NCBI RefSeq assembly: GCF_001693515.2
Contig: NZ_CP042968.1
Span: forward strand, 2,356,001-2,420,000
Length of the DNA: 64,000 nucleotides
Source of the DNA: Bradyrhizobium paxllaeri
GTDB taxonomy: Bacteria > Pseudomonadota > Alphaproteobacteria > Rhizobiales > Xanthobacteraceae
Direction of reading: 5' to 3'
The notes below the pieces were generated by a model. It worked only from the letters and a program-made list of their open reading frames with translations. It was not told the DNA's origin and did no database searches. The position numbers and the translations under genes were made by a program. Shown here in pieces: positions 63,388 to 64,000 of the stretch (its first letter is position 1; every line of letters starts with the position of its first letter).

Positions 63388-64000
63388 CTAGAGTTTTGCG
63401 AGCGTCTTGAGCAGGGCATCGTTGAACATGCCGGGGTCCTCGATCTGCGGAATGTGGCCGAGCCCGGGCAGCAAGGTCAGGTCCGTATCAGGCGGCAGCA
63501 GCGATTGGAGATCGCGGGCCTGTTCGACCGGCGTTATCGTGTCCTTGTCGCCCCAGAGGATCGCGACCGGGACTTCCAGCTTCGCATAGGCCGCGCGGTC
63601 CGCACTTGCCGCATTCGTGTCGGTGCCGAGGAAGTAGTAGAGCCAGTCGGCGATGTCGCTCGTGCTGTCGCGCTGGGCCAGCGGTCGTTGCAGGATCGCG
63701 ACATATTCGGGCAGCGCGCGCTCCTTCTTCGCGATCATCGATTGCAGCAGCGTTTGCGTCGCGATCGGGTTGGTGATGGTCAGCGACACCAGGATTTCGC
63801 GAATCCATTGCGGCTGGATCACCCAGGGCGCGGCCGATGGCGTGGCCGTCAATCCGAGGGCTGCATCGATCAGCACCAATGCGCGCGCCCGATCCGGATA
63901 TCGCATCACCAGTTCAGTCGCAGCACCGGCGCCGAAGGAGTGACCGACGATGATGGCGGGCGGGGCCTCCAGCGTATCGAGCACGTCGTTGATTCGGGCA
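63388..64000 (-). CDS. Alpha/beta hydrolase (5' end outside the window)
   Basis: At least 203 C-terminal residues; the frame stays open to the last base, so the gene begins beyond the window. The catalytic triad is visible: nucleophile Ser in IIVGHSFGAGAA, Asp in ILWGDKDTITPVEQA and His in LLPGLGHIPQIED. A helical cap lies between. It is a typical esterase/epoxide hydrolase-like fold; the substrate is unknown. Confidence 0.88.
   Translation of the reverse strand, partial: ARINDVLDTLEAPPAIIVGHSFGAGAATELVMRYPDRARALVLIDAALGLTATPSAAPWVIQPQWIREILVSLTITNPIATQTLLQSMIAKKERALPEYVAILQRPLAQRDSTSDIADWLYYFLGTDTNAASADRAAYAKLEVPVAILWGDKDTITPVEQARDLQSLLPPDTDLTLLPGLGHIPQIEDPGMFNDALLKTLAKL

Overview
The window is a GC-rich alphaproteobacterial chromosome segment. 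It looks like Bradyrhizobium or a close relative: it holds a hopanoid locus in the Bradyrhizobium/Rhodopseudomonas arrangement, alphaproteobacterial SOS operator syntax (GAAC-N7-GAAC), and many dispersed palindromic repeats of the kinds common in Bradyrhizobium. No rRNA, tRNA or CRISPR array was seen.

Region 1 (1-22.3 kb) is the hopanoid locus. It starts inside hpnP (C-2 methylase), followed by eutC, an O-acyltransferase, an MMPL/RND exporter, an unknown conserved protein and two small secreted proteins. Then comes the tightly coupled operon hpnC-hpnD-hpnE-shc-hpnG, which takes farnesyl diphosphate to squalene, hopene and ribosylhopane. A perfect bidirectional terminator separates it from the convergent ispH-hpnH pair (isoprenoid precursor supply and adenosylhopane synthesis). 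Then follow hpnN (hopanoid transporter), a DUF2147 protein and hpnO (aminotransferase for aminobacteriohopanetriol).

Region 2 (22.3-29.5 kb) is ordinary metabolism: a GFA-type protein, two small secreted proteins, a GMC oxidoreductase, a recent tandem duplication of an M20 amidohydrolase that includes its leader, and a VOC protein.

Region 3 (29.5-38.4 kb) is a divergent SOS repair/mutagenesis island. A single LexA-type operator at 32438-32452 lies between a leftward pair (radical SAM repair-type protein, then UdgX with an N-terminal DUF4130 domain) and the rightward imuA-imuB-dnaE2 mutasome. imuB and dnaE2 each carry a different palindromic repeat inserted in frame. This is the most interesting system in the window: the mutasome and UdgX are known, but the radical SAM partner has no established function that I know of.

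Region 4 (38.4-49.7 kb) is mosaic. It has an IS91-family element with an accessory tyrosine recombinase directly behind dnaE2, an FAD oxidoreductase/AraC divergent pair, a possible 27-aa small protein, MgtC, an EF-hand-bearing membrane protein, PilZ, an SDR, and an IS110-family element whose 5' noncoding segment can fold like a bridge RNA.

Region 5 (49.7-64 kb) holds a small membrane protein, a CoA transferase, a heavy-metal-type RND pump with its adaptor, an unusual methyltransferase fusion coupled to a methylenetetrahydrofolate reductase-like gene, a Tat-exported amidohydrolase, an FAD-linked oxidase, three small or unknown proteins, and an alpha/beta hydrolase cut by the window end.
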